A DNA stretch of 64,000 nucleotides, taken from contig JASLMK010000017.1 in assembly GCA_030746555.1 (NCBI GenBank), positions 1 to 64,000 of the forward strand. Reading direction: 5' to 3'. This document shows positions 8,737-16,855 of this stretch, in pieces. This stretch comes from Planctomycetota bacterium (GTDB lineage Bacteria; Planctomycetota; UBA1135; GCA-002686595). Position 1 is the first letter of the stretch. Every line of letters starts with the position of its first letter. A program made the position numbers and the translations under genes. The notes beneath the pieces were generated by a model. It did no database searches, was not told the DNA's origin, and was given only the letters and a program-made list of their open reading frames with translations.

Positions 8737-8836
8737 CTTCGCCCCGATCGCCGCACCCGCCGGTCGCCCCTCCCCGGGGCCCGCGGGGAGAGTTGCCGCA
8801 GAGGCACTGGCCGAAGCTACACGAGGGGGAAACGCC

Positions 8837-9151
8837 ATGTACGCCGTCATCCGAGACCACAGCCGCCAGACCACCGTCCGCGAAGGGGACGTGATCCTCT
8901 GCGATCTGAAGAGCGACCTCACCCAGGGCGCCCCGGTCACCTTCGACGAGGTTCTGCTGGTCGAGAACGAGGGCGCGGTCGTGTTCGGCAAGCCGACCGT
9001 CGAGGGTGCCGTCGTCACCGGCGAGGTGCTGGGCGAGGAGAAGGGCCCCAAGGTCATCGCACTGCGCTTCAAGCGCCGCAAGAACGTGCGCGTCAAGCGC
9101 GGCCACCGCCAGCGCTACACGCGCGTCCGGATCACCGACATCAAGGCCTGA
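8837..9151 (+). CDS. rplU: Ribosomal protein bL21
   Basis: A 104-residue 50S subunit protein that binds 23S rRNA. It starts MYAVIRDHSRQ, close to the usual MYAVIxxGGKQ opening, and contains the bL21 signature VKRGHRQRYTRVRITDI at the C-terminus. Length is typical (about 100-105). The ATG lies after GAGGGGGAAACGCC, a good ribosome-binding site. It is followed after 9 bp by rpmA and then obg, the conserved rplU-rpmA-obg order found across bacteria. Confidence 0.97.
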   Translation: MYAVIRDHSRQTTVREGDVILCDLKSDLTQGAPVTFDEVLLVENEGAVVFGKPTVEGAVVTGEVLGEEKGPKVIALRFKRRKNVRVKRGHRQRYTRVRITDIKA

Positions 9152-9160
9152 GGACCAGCC

Positions 9161-9412
9161 ATGGCACACAAGAAGGGACAGGGCTCGACCCGCAACGGCC
9201 GCGACTCCAACCCCCAGTTCCGCGGCGTCAAGCGCTTCGGCGGCCAGGCGGTCACCGCGGGCACGATCCTCGTGCGCCAGTGCGGCACGCGCTTCAAGCC
9301 CGGGCACAACGTCGGGCTGGGCAAGGACTACACCTTGTTCGCCCTCACGCCGGGGACCGTGCGGTTCCAGCGCGGTCGCCGGGTCCACGTGGACCCGGTG
9401 GGCGCCGAGTAG
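9161..9412 (+). CDS. rpmA: Ribosomal protein bL27
   Basis: The 83-residue bL27 protein reaches towards the peptidyl-transferase centre through its N-terminal tail. It opens [19 protein letters not shown], matching the usual AHKKGxGSTxNGRDS sequence with no Firmicutes-type cleavable leader. It continues with the conserved [15 protein letters not shown] region. It is co-transcribed with rplU (9-bp gap). The stop is followed by a GCCCGG...CCGGGC inverted repeat in the 34-bp gap before obg. Confidence 0.97.
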   Translation: MAHKKGQGSTRNGRDSNPQFRGVKRFGGQAVTAGTILVRQCGTRFKPGHNVGLGKDYTLFALTPGTVRFQRGRRVHVDPVGAE

Positions 9413-9446
9413 CCCGGAAGGGCGGGGCTCCCCGGGCCCACGAGCC

Positions 9447-10427
9447 GTGTTCCGCGACGAGACCACGATCGAGGTCGTCGCCGGGGACGGGGGCGACGGC
9501 ATCGTCTCGTTCCGGCGGGAGAAGTACGTCCCGCGCGGCGGCCCTGACGGGGGAGACGGTGGCGACGGCGGGAGCGTGATCCTGCGCGCGAGCCCGCGCA
9601 TCAACTCCTTGCTCGCCATCGGCCGCAGCCCGCGCTACCGCGCCGGCGACGGGCGCGGCGGGGGACCGCGCAAGCGCACGGGCCGCAGCGGGGATGACCT
9701 CGTCCTCGACGTCCCCGTGGGCACCCTCGTGTATGACGGCCGGCGCGGCAACCTGCTGCGCGACCTCGCCGAGTCCGACGCGACCGTGTGCGTCGCCCGC
9801 GGCGGCGCCCACGGGCGGGGAAACGTGCGCTTTGCCACCGCGGTCAACCAGGCGCCGCGCAAGGCGACCACCGGCAAGCCCGGGGAGCGCCGGGAGCTGC
9901 GCCTGGAGCTCAAGCTCGTCGCCGACGTCGGACTGGTGGGCCTGCCCAACGCCGGCAAGAGCACCTTCCTCTCGGCGGTCACCGCCGCCCGCGCCAAGGC
10001 GGCCGACTACCCGTTCACGACCCTCGTCCCCCTGCTGGGCATCGCCGACCTGGGAGAGGGGCGCACCCTGTGCCTGGCGGACCTGCCGGGGCTGATCGAA
10101 GGCGCCGCCGAGGGCGCGGGGCTGGGGCACCGCTTCTTGCGTCACGTGGAGCGCTGCCGCGCCCTCCTGCAGCTCGTGGACGTCTCTCCCGACGCCGACG
10201 TCGAGCCCGAGGTCGCCTGGCGCACGGTGGGGGCCGAGCTGGAGACCTTCTCCGGAGAGCTCGCCTCCCGCCCGCGCCTGCTGGTGGCTGCGAAGTGCGA
10301 GAGCGAGGAGGCCGAGGAGGCGGCCCGTGGGCTCGAGGCCGCCAGTGGCCTGCCGGTGTGGCGCATCTCCTCCCACACCCACGCCGGCCTGCGTGAGCTC
10401 CTCGAGGCCGCCGCGGCCGCGATCTAG
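9447..10427 (+). CDS. obg: GTPase Obg/CgtA
   Basis: Essential GTPase linked to 50S ribosome maturation and stress signalling. I place the start at GTG 9447, giving 326 residues beginning VFRDETTIEVVAGDGGDG. The glycine-rich Obg domain (about 1-158) has FRREKYVPRGGPDGGDGG. The G domain has G1 GLPNAGKS, the switch region YPFTTLVP and G3 DLPGLIEGAAEGAGLGHRFL. The C-terminal OCT domain of many Obg proteins is missing, so this is the short form. G4 reads VAAKCE instead of NKxD, which is weak. It follows rplU-rpmA as usual, and a hairpin overlaps its stop codon. Confidence 0.95.
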   Translation: MFRDETTIEVVAGDGGDGIVSFRREKYVPRGGPDGGDGGDGGSVILRASPRINSLLAIGRSPRYRAGDGRGGGPRKRTGRSGDDLVLDVPVGTLVYDGRRGNLLRDLAESDATVCVARGGAHGRGNVRFATAVNQAPRKATTGKPGERRELRLELKLVADVGLVGLPNAGKSTFLSAVTAARAKAADYPFTTLVPLLGIADLGEGRTLCLADLPGLIEGAAEGAGLGHRFLRHVERCRALLQLVDVSPDADVEPEVAWRTVGAELETFSGELASRPRLLVAAKCESEEAEEAARGLEAASGLPVWRISSHTHAGLRELLEAAAAAI

Positions 10428-10443
10428 CCCGCTACCAGCGGGC
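10427..10443 (+). terminator. Hairpin at the obg stop
   Basis: GCCCGC-tacca-GCGGGC begins at the last base of the obg TAG stop. The stem has six GC pairs and no U-tract. Confidence 0.45.
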
Positions 10444-10543
10444 GGGGTGACCGCGAGGGGGGGCGCGGGCGGTCCTCCTCAAGCGCCGACCGCGCCCGTG
10501 CCGATGGAGGCGGCGGGCAGCCACGCGCGAGCGGGGCCGAATC

Positions 10544-11761
10544 GTGAGCGAAGACCAGCGAGATCCCATCGGCGTCGAAGCCGAGGCCGAACACGCTCGG
10601 CGCTCCGCCTCGCCGCGACACCAGCTCGAGGCCTGGCTGGCGGAGATGGTGAACTCGGGCGCCAGCGACCTGATCCTGCGCGCCTCCGGGAGGCCCTCGG
10701 TGCGTGTGGACGGGCGCATCCGCTTCCTGCCCGGGTCCGTGCCAGGCCCCGGCCCCCTGCTGGAGGTGCTCGAGGGCGTCATGGGGAGCGAGCGCATGCG
10801 AATCTGGCGCGAGTGCGGCTCCGTGGACGCGGCCCTGGACCTGGACGGTCTCGGGCGCTTTCGGCTCAACGCCTACAAGCAGATGGGGGAGCCGGCCGTG
10901 GTCCTGCGTCGCATCGCCGACGAGGCGCCCAAGCTGGAGGAGCTGAACCTGCCGTCGGAGGCTCTAGGGGAGCTCGCCGCCCGCCGGCGGGGCCTGGTGC
11001 TGGTGACCGGCGTCGCCGGGTCGGGGAAGTCCACGACGCTGGCGGCCATGATCCAGCACCAGAACGAGCGCGTTGAGCGCCACGTGATCACCATGGAGGA
11101 TCCGGTCGAGCTGCTCTTCCAGGAGGAGCGCTGCGTGATCAGCCAGCGCGAGATCGGCACCGACTGCGCCGGTTTCCACGAGGGACTGCGCCACGCCCTG
11201 CGCCAGAGCCCGGACGTGATCCTGATCGGCGAAATGCGCGACAGCGAGACCGTCACCTCGGCCCTCGACGCCAGCGAGACCGGGCACCTGGTGATGTCGA
11301 CCCTGCACACGGTGAACGCCCCCCAGACCGTCGACCGCATCCTGAGCTTCTTCCCCGCGACCCAGCACGAGCAGGTGCGCATGCGGCTGGCGGACAATCT
11401 GGCGGGGATCCTCTCCCAGCGCCTGGTGCCGGCGGCCGGCGGCAAGGGCCAGCTCCCGGCCTACGAGCTCCTGGTCTCCTCGCCCCAGGTCCGGGAGCTG
11501 TTGGCGGAGGGGGAGACCGCCGAGCTGGCGCGCGTCATCGAGCGCGGCGAGGAGCGGGGCCGGGTCTCCTTCAACCGCTGCCTGCGAGACCTCGTGGCGC
11601 AGGGACGCGTGGAGCTCCCCGAGGCTCTCGCCGCCAGCGACCGTCCCGACGAGCTGGTCTTGGCCTTGCGCGGCATCACCTCCAGCCACGTGCGCTCCTC
11701 CCACGCTCCACGGCCGCCCCGGCCGGGACGGGACGGACTGCGCATGCTCGGCGGGGAATAA
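10544..11761 (+). CDS. PilT/PilU-type twitching ATPase (paralogue 1)
   Basis: This 405-residue hexameric secretion ATPase belongs to the PilT/PilU family, which powers pilus retraction at the cytoplasmic face. It has an N-terminal PAS-like domain, a Walker A GVAGSGKSTT near residue 155, the aspartate-box segment MEDPVE, a Walker B region LIGEMRDSET and a His-box STLHTVNAPQTVDR. The C-terminal SHQxYSxIQTG motif seen in the second copy at 29725 is absent, and an extra Arg/Pro-rich tail is present. I read it as PilU-like or otherwise divergent. GTG start at 10544. It stands alone between obg and the GspC-like gene, apart from the main pil operons. Confidence 0.88.
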   Translation: MSEDQRDPIGVEAEAEHARRSASPRHQLEAWLAEMVNSGASDLILRASGRPSVRVDGRIRFLPGSVPGPGPLLEVLEGVMGSERMRIWRECGSVDAALDLDGLGRFRLNAYKQMGEPAVVLRRIADEAPKLEELNLPSEALGELAARRRGLVLVTGVAGSGKSTTLAAMIQHQNERVERHVITMEDPVELLFQEERCVISQREIGTDCAGFHEGLRHALRQSPDVILIGEMRDSETVTSALDASETGHLVMSTLHTVNAPQTVDRILSFFPATQHEQVRMRLADNLAGILSQRLVPAAGGKGQLPAYELLVSSPQVRELLAEGETAELARVIERGEERGRVSFNRCLRDLVAQGRVELPEALAASDRPDELVLALRGITSSHVRSSHAPRPPRPGRDGLRMLGGE

Positions 11762-11791
11762 ACGCCTGCGACGCTCGTCCGAGGCGACCCC

Positions 11792-11810
11792 GCGGGCGGT
11801 CTGCCCGCTT
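11792..11810 (+). terminator. Hairpin after the PilT paralogue
   Basis: GCGGGC-ggtct-GCCCGC is followed by TT, 30 bp after the stop. It abuts the -35-like TTGCAG of the next gene. Confidence 0.45.
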
Positions 11811-11837
11811 GCAGCCCTTCCAAGGGGGCCCTAGCAT
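11809..11837 (+). promoter_or_regulatory. Putative promoter of the GspC-like gene
   Basis: TTGCAG (11809-11814) and TAGCAT (11832-11837) lie exactly 17 bp apart. The -10 element ends 15 nt before the ATG, giving a 5' leader of only about 9 nt. Confidence 0.6.
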
Positions 11838-11852
11838 GCTCCTCCCGCACCC

Positions 11853-12887
11853 ATGAACGTCTCTCAAGTCAAAGGCGCGTCCTGGCTTACGGCGGCCGGC
11901 CTGACGGGCCTGCTCGGCTGGTACGTGTTCGCGTTCGTCGGCGGGCTCGACGGCCTGCGCTCCCTGTTCCCCGAGAACGCTCGCGACGTCTTGACCGACG
12001 TCGACCAGGCCGAGGAGGTCGAGATCGACCTGGTCTCCGCCAAGTCGGTCGAGCGGGCGTTCTACGATTTGAACTGGACCGGCGCGCCGCCCCCGCCCCC
12101 GCCCCCCGAGCCGGAGGCCCCCGAGCCCGAGAAGCCGCGGCACGTGCCGGTCGCCTCCCTGGTCAAGGTCTTGTTCACCCTGCACGATGAGCGCCGCCCC
12201 GAGCGCAGCACCGTGTTCCTCTCCTACCTGCCCGCGGCCGGCGTCGAGGAGGTCGACGCAGGCCTGGGCACCACGGGCGTCGGCGGGGTCTCGCTGACCG
12301 TGGGCGACCGCCTCGCGGCGCCGCACGGCCACGTGATCGTGCATGCCATCACGTCCGTCGGCGTGACCTTCGCCTTCGACGACGCCGAGCGCGAGCACGA
12401 GGTCCTCAACGTGCGCGCGTTCGATCCCCAGAGCGTGATCGTGAAGACCACCGAGGACGGTGCCGTCGCTCTGCCGCGGGTGCACATCCCGACCATCAGC
12501 AGCCGGGCGGCATGGAGCTTCCAGAAGCGGACGTCTCTGGTGGCGAAGGACCACTACGCGCTCGGACTCGAGGACCAGTTGGACTTCGAGGAGGACTTCG
12601 CCGGCATCCTGGCGCGTGAGGTCCGCCATCGCAGGCATCGCGACCCGCGCACCGGTCGCTACGACGGGATCGAGCTGATCGAGGTCGAGCCCGGCGGCGT
12701 GGCCGCGCGCCACGGGGCCCAGTCCGGCGACATCATCAAGAGCATCAACGACCACCCGGTGGCCTCCTCCTCGGAGGCGATCAACTTCGTCAAGAACAAC
12801 CAGGACAAGTACTCGACCTGGGTGGTCGTGATCGAGAACCGGGGCAAGGAGCGTGTCGTGACCTACGACACGCCGCCCCAGCAGTAG
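11853..12887 (+). CDS. GspC-like inner-membrane PDZ protein
   Basis: The 344-residue protein has the layout of GspC, the type II secretion subunit linking the inner-membrane platform to the secretin. It has a short cytoplasmic start, one membrane segment (about 11-30), a Pro-rich linker (a run of Pro and PEP near residues 77-95), a middle beta region that could be the homology-region domain (about 98-200) and a C-terminal PDZ domain (about 265-335; GIELIEVEPGGVAARHGAQSG, then GDIIKSINDHPV). No other dedicated gsp genes are in the window, so it may work with the pil-encoded machine or with a T2SS elsewhere. Other PDZ membrane proteins are possible. It has its own promoter and a very short leader. 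Confidence 0.68.
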   Translation: MNVSQVKGASWLTAAGLTGLLGWYVFAFVGGLDGLRSLFPENARDVLTDVDQAEEVEIDLVSAKSVERAFYDLNWTGAPPPPPPPEPEAPEPEKPRHVPVASLVKVLFTLHDERRPERSTVFLSYLPAAGVEEVDAGLGTTGVGGVSLTVGDRLAAPHGHVIVHAITSVGVTFAFDDAEREHEVLNVRAFDPQSVIVKTTEDGAVALPRVHIPTISSRAAWSFQKRTSLVAKDHYALGLEDQLDFEEDFAGILAREVRHRRHRDPRTGRYDGIELIEVEPGGVAARHGAQSGDIIKSINDHPVASSSEAINFVKNNQDKYSTWVVVIENRGKERVVTYDTPPQQ

Positions 12888-12914
12888 GGCTCGCGCCTGC
12901 GCTCGGCGGGCGCG

Positions 12915-12920
12915 TATCAT
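12915..12920 (+). promoter_or_regulatory. -10-like TATCAT before coaX
   Basis: TATCAT ends 8 nt before the GTG start of coaX, so transcription would begin at or next to the start codon. No clear -35 is visible and there is no Shine-Dalgarno sequence. Confidence 0.5.
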
Positions 12921-12928
12921 CGCGCGCC

Positions 12929-13738
12929 GTGGCACCCGCCTTCCTGACCGTCGACCTCGGCAACAGCGCCTGCAAGTTGCTGGCCTGGGAGCGTCTCGCC
13001 GACGGCGCGGTTCGGCCGTCCCTGCGCCTGGTCCTCGCGGCGGACGATGACCTGCCCCGCGCAGCCGCCGCAGGCCTGGGCGGGTGCGCGGACTGGGTGG
13101 GCGGCGCCATGGCGTCCGTCGTGGAGCCGGACTCGACCGCCCGGATCTCCGACGCCCTCGCGGAGCTGGTCGGAGGCCGGTTCCTCGCCCCTCCCGATCC
13201 CGGGCTGGACGTGGCCTGCGACCACCCCGAGACCGTCGGCCTCGACCGGCTCTTCGCGGCCCGCGGTGCCCTGGAGGTGTGCGGCGCCCCGGCCGTCGTC
13301 GTCGACGCGGGGACGGCCCTGACCGTCGATGCGCTGTGCGACGACGGCTCGGGTGGCGGCGTCTTCGCCGGCGGAGCGATCGCGCCCGGGCCGGCCTTGT
13401 GGGCCACAGCCCTGGCCGCCAAAGGCGCGCTCCTGCCCCAGGTCGAGCCGCGCCCGGGGGCGCCGGCTCTGGGCCTCGACACCGAACGAGCTCTCGTCGC
13501 CGGCTGCAGCGTCGGCTTCTTGGGCGCGGCGCGGGAACTCGTGGAGCGAGTCTCCGCCGAGGCGGGCGTGGGCGCCGCCCCGCTCGTCCTGGCGGGCGGA
13601 GCGCGCGCGTTCCTCGGCGGGCCCGACGGCCTCGGGCGCGGCGGGCGGCGCGTGGTGGAGTGCGCTGACCTCGTCCACCGCGGGCTGCTGGCGACCGGCG
13701 GCCCGCAGGCGACCGGGGCCGCCTGGGAACCGGCGTGA
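12929..13738 (+). CDS. coaX: Type III pantothenate kinase
   Basis: CoaX phosphorylates pantothenate in the first step of CoA synthesis and belongs to the ASKHA fold. The 269-residue protein shows the phosphate motif DLGNSACKLL at 9-18, the HPETVGLDRL substrate segment (about 97-106) and VVVDAGTALTVDAL (about 123-136) with the catalytic Asp, then GGAIAPG. Start GTG 12929 sits 8 nt after a -10-like hexamer and lacks a Shine-Dalgarno sequence, suggesting a leaderless message. The stop overlaps the next GTG as GTGA. coaD, a later enzyme of the same pathway, starts at the end of this window. Confidence 0.93.
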   Translation: MAPAFLTVDLGNSACKLLAWERLADGAVRPSLRLVLAADDDLPRAAAAGLGGCADWVGGAMASVVEPDSTARISDALAELVGGRFLAPPDPGLDVACDHPETVGLDRLFAARGALEVCGAPAVVVDAGTALTVDALCDDGSGGGVFAGGAIAPGPALWATALAAKGALLPQVEPRPGAPALGLDTERALVAGCSVGFLGAARELVERVSAEAGVGAAPLVLAGGARAFLGGPDGLGRGGRRVVECADLVHRGLLATGGPQATGAAWEPA

Positions 13739-14799
13739 GCGTGCGCGTCGAGGAGCTGACGCCCCCGGGCACCGGCGCAGTCAGCGTGCTCGAGGTCCGC
13801 GGCGAGGGGGCCTTCACCGCTGTCGCCGCCCTCGCGGGCAGGTTGCCCTCGGGCACCGGCGCCGTGGGGCTGGTGCGCCTGGGAGCGGGGGAGGAGACCC
13901 TGGACGAGGCCCTGGTCGTCGTCCACGCCCACGATCACCTCGAGTTGTGCCTGCACGCCAATCCCTCGCTGGTACGCGCCGTCACCGAGGCCCTGGGCGG
14001 GGCCGCGGGGGCGGACCCTCAGCGGCGTTCGCCGCGGGAGCGGGCCGAGAGGCTCCTGGCGGACGCACCCTGCGAGGCCGCGGCGCGCATCGTGCTCGAC
14101 CAGCTCGACGGAGCGCTGTGCCGGGAGGTGGAGCGCCTCGCGGCCCTGCCCCCAGAGCAGCGCCGGGCCGGGGCGCGTGAGCTGGTCGCGCGCTCGCGCT
14201 CCGCCCGCAGGGCCCTGGTCCCCGCCCGGGTCGTCCTCGCCGGGCCGGTGAACGCCGGGAAGTCGACGCTGTTCAACGCCCTGGTGGGGCGCGAGCGTGT
14301 CCTCGTCGCTCCCGAGGAGGGGACCACCCGCGACGCCGTCGGCGCGCCGGCGTTGGTTGGCGAGTGGCCCGTGGAGCTGTTCGACACCGCCGGCGAGCGG
14401 GCGGAGCACACCGCGCAGCAGCCCGTGGGGGAGGTGGAACGGGCGGGCGTGGCCCTGGGCCGCGACCTGCGGAGGGCGGCCGATCTGGTGATCTGGCTGG
14501 CGCCCCGCGGGGAGCGTCCGCCGCCGGCTCCGGGGGGGGAGCGGCGCGTGGTCGTGGCGAGCCGCGTCGACGAGTTGGGGGCCGTCGAGCGGCCCCCGGG
14601 GGGCATCAGCGCCCTCTGCGATCCACGGGCGGCCTGCGAGACGATCGCGCGTGCGTTCCGCTCCGCCCTCGGCCTCCAAGAGCGGGCGTGGCGGCGGGGT
14701 GCGGCCGTCGTGCTCGACCTCGAGGACCTCGACCGCCTCGAGTGCGCCGTCGAGGGAGAGGCCGCCGACCTGGCGGCGGCCTTCGAGGCCCTGGAGTGA
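13735..14799 (+). CDS. MnmE/TrmE-like GTPase, shortened and divergent
   Basis: The 354-residue protein follows the MnmE plan: a tetrahydrofolate-binding-like N-domain (TPPGTGAVSVLEVRG near residue 9), a helical segment (about 110-155, with LDQLDGALCREVERL) and an inserted G domain with Walker A GPVNAGKSTLFNALVG (about 168), EEGTTRDAV as switch I and DTAGE as G3. It is about 100 residues shorter than MnmE. G4 reads ASRVDE rather than NKxD, and the C-terminal CIGK-type cysteine motif needed for tRNA wobble modification is absent. It may be a paralogue with another role or a decayed MnmE. It is translated from a GTGA overlap with coaX. Confidence 0.78.
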   Translation: MSVRVEELTPPGTGAVSVLEVRGEGAFTAVAALAGRLPSGTGAVGLVRLGAGEETLDEALVVVHAHDHLELCLHANPSLVRAVTEALGGAAGADPQRRSPRERAERLLADAPCEAAARIVLDQLDGALCREVERLAALPPEQRRAGARELVARSRSARRALVPARVVLAGPVNAGKSTLFNALVGRERVLVAPEEGTTRDAVGAPALVGEWPVELFDTAGERAEHTAQQPVGEVERAGVALGRDLRRAADLVIWLAPRGERPPPAPGGERRVVVASRVDELGAVERPPGGISALCDPRAACETIARAFRSALGLQERAWRRGAAVVLDLEDLDRLECAVEGEAADLAAAFEALE

Positions 14800-14827
14800 G
14801 CTCGACCGCCACCGGCCGCGCCCTCCG

Positions 14828-14856
14828 TTGCCGGCGCGTCCCCGACGCGGTATTCT
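14828..14856 (+). promoter_or_regulatory. Putative pyrB promoter
   Basis: TTGCCG (14828-14833) and TATTCT (14851-14856) are 17 bp apart. The predicted leader is about 60 nt and includes the GGAGGGG ribosome site at 14901-14907. No pyrimidine-type attenuator is obvious. Confidence 0.55.
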
Positions 14857-14923
14857 CCCATCCCAGGTGCAGCGGGCGGGCGGCACCCGACGGCCGCCCG
14901 GGAGGGGTACGCCCCGCTCTCCC

Positions 14924-16270
14924 ATGACCTCCATCCGACACCTGGTCTCGATCGACGACCTCTCCATCGTGGAGATGGGTCGGCTGTTCGAGCAGGCGCG
15001 CGAGTTCGCCGTCGAGCCCCAGAGTTGGTCGCACCTGTGCCGCGGCCGGATCTCCGCCTCCCTGTTCTACGAGCCCTCCACACGCACGCGCCTGTCCTTC
15101 GAGTCGGCCATGCTGCGCCTGGGCGGGGGCGTCATCACCGCGGCGGACATGGGGAACTCGAGCGCCTCCAAGGGCGAGTCCCTGGCGGACACCCTGCGCG
15201 TCGTGGGCGGCGCCTACGCGGACCTGGTCGTCCTGCGCCACTCCAGCGAAGGGGCGGCGCGTCTGGCGACGGAGTACTCCTCGGTCCCGGTCATCAACGG
15301 CGGGGATGGCTCCCACGAGCATCCGACCCAGACCCTGTGCGACCTCTACAGCCTGTGGGTCGAGCGCGGTCGCATCGAGGGGCTCGACGTCGTGCTCGCC
15401 GGCGACCTGCGCTACAGCCGCACGATCCACTCCTTCGCCTATGCCCTGGCTCGCTTCGGCGCCAACGTGGTGTGCGTTCCCCAGCCGGGGTTCGAGATGC
15501 CAGAGTACGTCGTGCGGCGCCTGCGGGAGGAGTTCGCGATCGAGCCCCTGCGCGCCAACGCCTCGCGCCTGGGGGAGCTCGCGGCGACCTCGGACGTCGT
15601 CTACCTCACGCCCCAGAAACCCCACCAGCTCTCCCTGTTCACCGACGCCAAGGGCTGGAAGGTCGGGCGCGTCGACGCCGTCTACATGACCCGGCCACAG
15701 ACCGAGCGCCACCCCAGCGTGCCCGACGGCGACACCTCCTACCTGCAGCTGGGCAAGCGGGCCATGAAGGCCGACTCCCTGCGCGATGCCGTCGTCATGC
15801 ACCCCCTGCCGCGCCGGGACGAGATCAGCGCCGACATCGACGCGGACCCGCGCAGCATCTACTTCAAGCAGGCGGCGCGCGGCGTTCCCCTCCGCATGGC
15901 GCTCTTGGCCGCCCTCTTGGGAGAGGTGGAGGTCCTCGAGCCCGCCGAGCCCCCGGGGCCCGAGGTCCATCCGGTGCCCGAGGGCGCCAACCCCTGTACC
16001 GCCCCGACCTGCATCTCGCGCACCGAACAGCGCCACGTGACGCCGCGCGTGCGCTTCCAGGGCCGGGCGCCGCACCGCGCGACCTGCGCCTACTGCAGCA
16101 ACGACCTCGTCTACGACTTCGTGGGCTGCACGACGACGCGCCACTACCACGCCGCCGCCTCCCCGGCCGTGCGCAGGATCCGCCCCGACCACCAGGTCTT
16201 CTTCCTCGACGCGGCGGCGGCCGAGGCCCTCGGGTTCGAGCGCGGGGCCCGGACCAGCCCAGTCGGTTGA
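14924..16270 (+). CDS. pyrB: Aspartate carbamoyltransferase fused to PyrI-type zinc domain
   Basis: This enzyme condenses carbamoyl phosphate with aspartate in pyrimidine synthesis. The 448-residue protein has a complete catalytic part (about 1-335): STRTRLSFE, SSASKGESLADT, HPTQTLCDLYS, DLRYSRTIHS and MHPLPRRDEI. After a linker comes C358-x4-C363-x24-C388-x2-C391, with CISRTE following C363, matching the zinc domain that lets PyrI grip PyrB. The nucleotide-binding half of PyrI is missing. The last ~50 residues (FVG...HYH...VRRIRP...FF) resemble a cysteine-less Ada-type metal-binding module, which is a weak call. PyrB-PyrI fusions are known, for example in Thermotoga. ATG 14924 follows GGAGGGG. 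Confidence 0.92.
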   Translation: MTSIRHLVSIDDLSIVEMGRLFEQAREFAVEPQSWSHLCRGRISASLFYEPSTRTRLSFESAMLRLGGGVITAADMGNSSASKGESLADTLRVVGGAYADLVVLRHSSEGAARLATEYSSVPVINGGDGSHEHPTQTLCDLYSLWVERGRIEGLDVVLAGDLRYSRTIHSFAYALARFGANVVCVPQPGFEMPEYVVRRLREEFAIEPLRANASRLGELAATSDVVYLTPQKPHQLSLFTDAKGWKVGRVDAVYMTRPQTERHPSVPDGDTSYLQLGKRAMKADSLRDAVVMHPLPRRDEISADIDADPRSIYFKQAARGVPLRMALLAALLGEVEVLEPAEPPGPEVHPVPEGANPCTAPTCISRTEQRHVTPRVRFQGRAPHRATCAYCSNDLVYDFVGCTTTRHYHAAASPAVRRIRPDHQVFFLDAAAAEALGFERGARTSPVG

Positions 16271-16855
16271 CCCGCCGCCGTGGCGGCGCTGGAGCGGGGC
16301 GCGGCCCCACCGGGAAGCCGAGCGAGCGATTCCGCACGCTCCCTGGCGGCCAGGTGGGCGATCTAGCGCAGTCGGGTCCGCGACGGCGCCGTTTCCTTTC
16401 TCATAAATCCCTGTTATGGATGGGGTTGGGCGCAGTAGGGAGCTTGTCCGCCGGGCGGCACGGCGGTTGCTATTGACGCCCTTCCGGCGGGGCGCTCGAC
16501 CCCACCGGGACCCGGCTCGACGGGAGCCGGACCGCCCACGATGCCTCTTCTTCAGAGATCCCGATACCACGAACCCCGCCGACCCGGCAAACTGCGCGCC
16601 GAGCGCGCCGCGTGCGGGGTGCTCCGATCCGACCAATCCCCCCAGACCCTCCCCGAACGCCCGTCGACCGCCGCCTCCCTGCCTTCACCCTCCGATCCCG
16701 GCGAACCCGCCGATCCCTGCGAAGGCGCGCCCCGCGCCTCGTGCGCGGGCGGCGCGGTCCGATCCAGGCGCTCTCCCCGAACGAACCCGTCAGAACGACA
16801 CCGCTCACAAGCTGCGTCCGGCCGCCCCGCGGCCACGACTCACCCTCTCGTGAAC
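16271..16855 (+). promoter_or_regulatory. Intergenic region and long C-rich leader before lipoprotein 1
   Basis: An inverted repeat CGCCGC-cgtg-GCGGCG follows the pyrB stop. An AT-rich island at about 16391-16420 (TTTCCT, CATAAAT, TTATGG) is the likeliest promoter. From about 16500 to 16850 the top strand is strikingly C-rich and G-poor: about 56% C against 16% G by hand count over 16621-16700. No protein-like ORF or RNA gene was recognised. The open frame continuing upstream of the lipoprotein start has no plausible N-terminus. Confidence 0.5.

Noticed and set aside
16541-16855. Extension of lipoprotein 1 upstream of 16856
   Set aside because: It would bury the lipobox signal more than 130 residues into the protein; the stretch is C-rich non-coding-like DNA.
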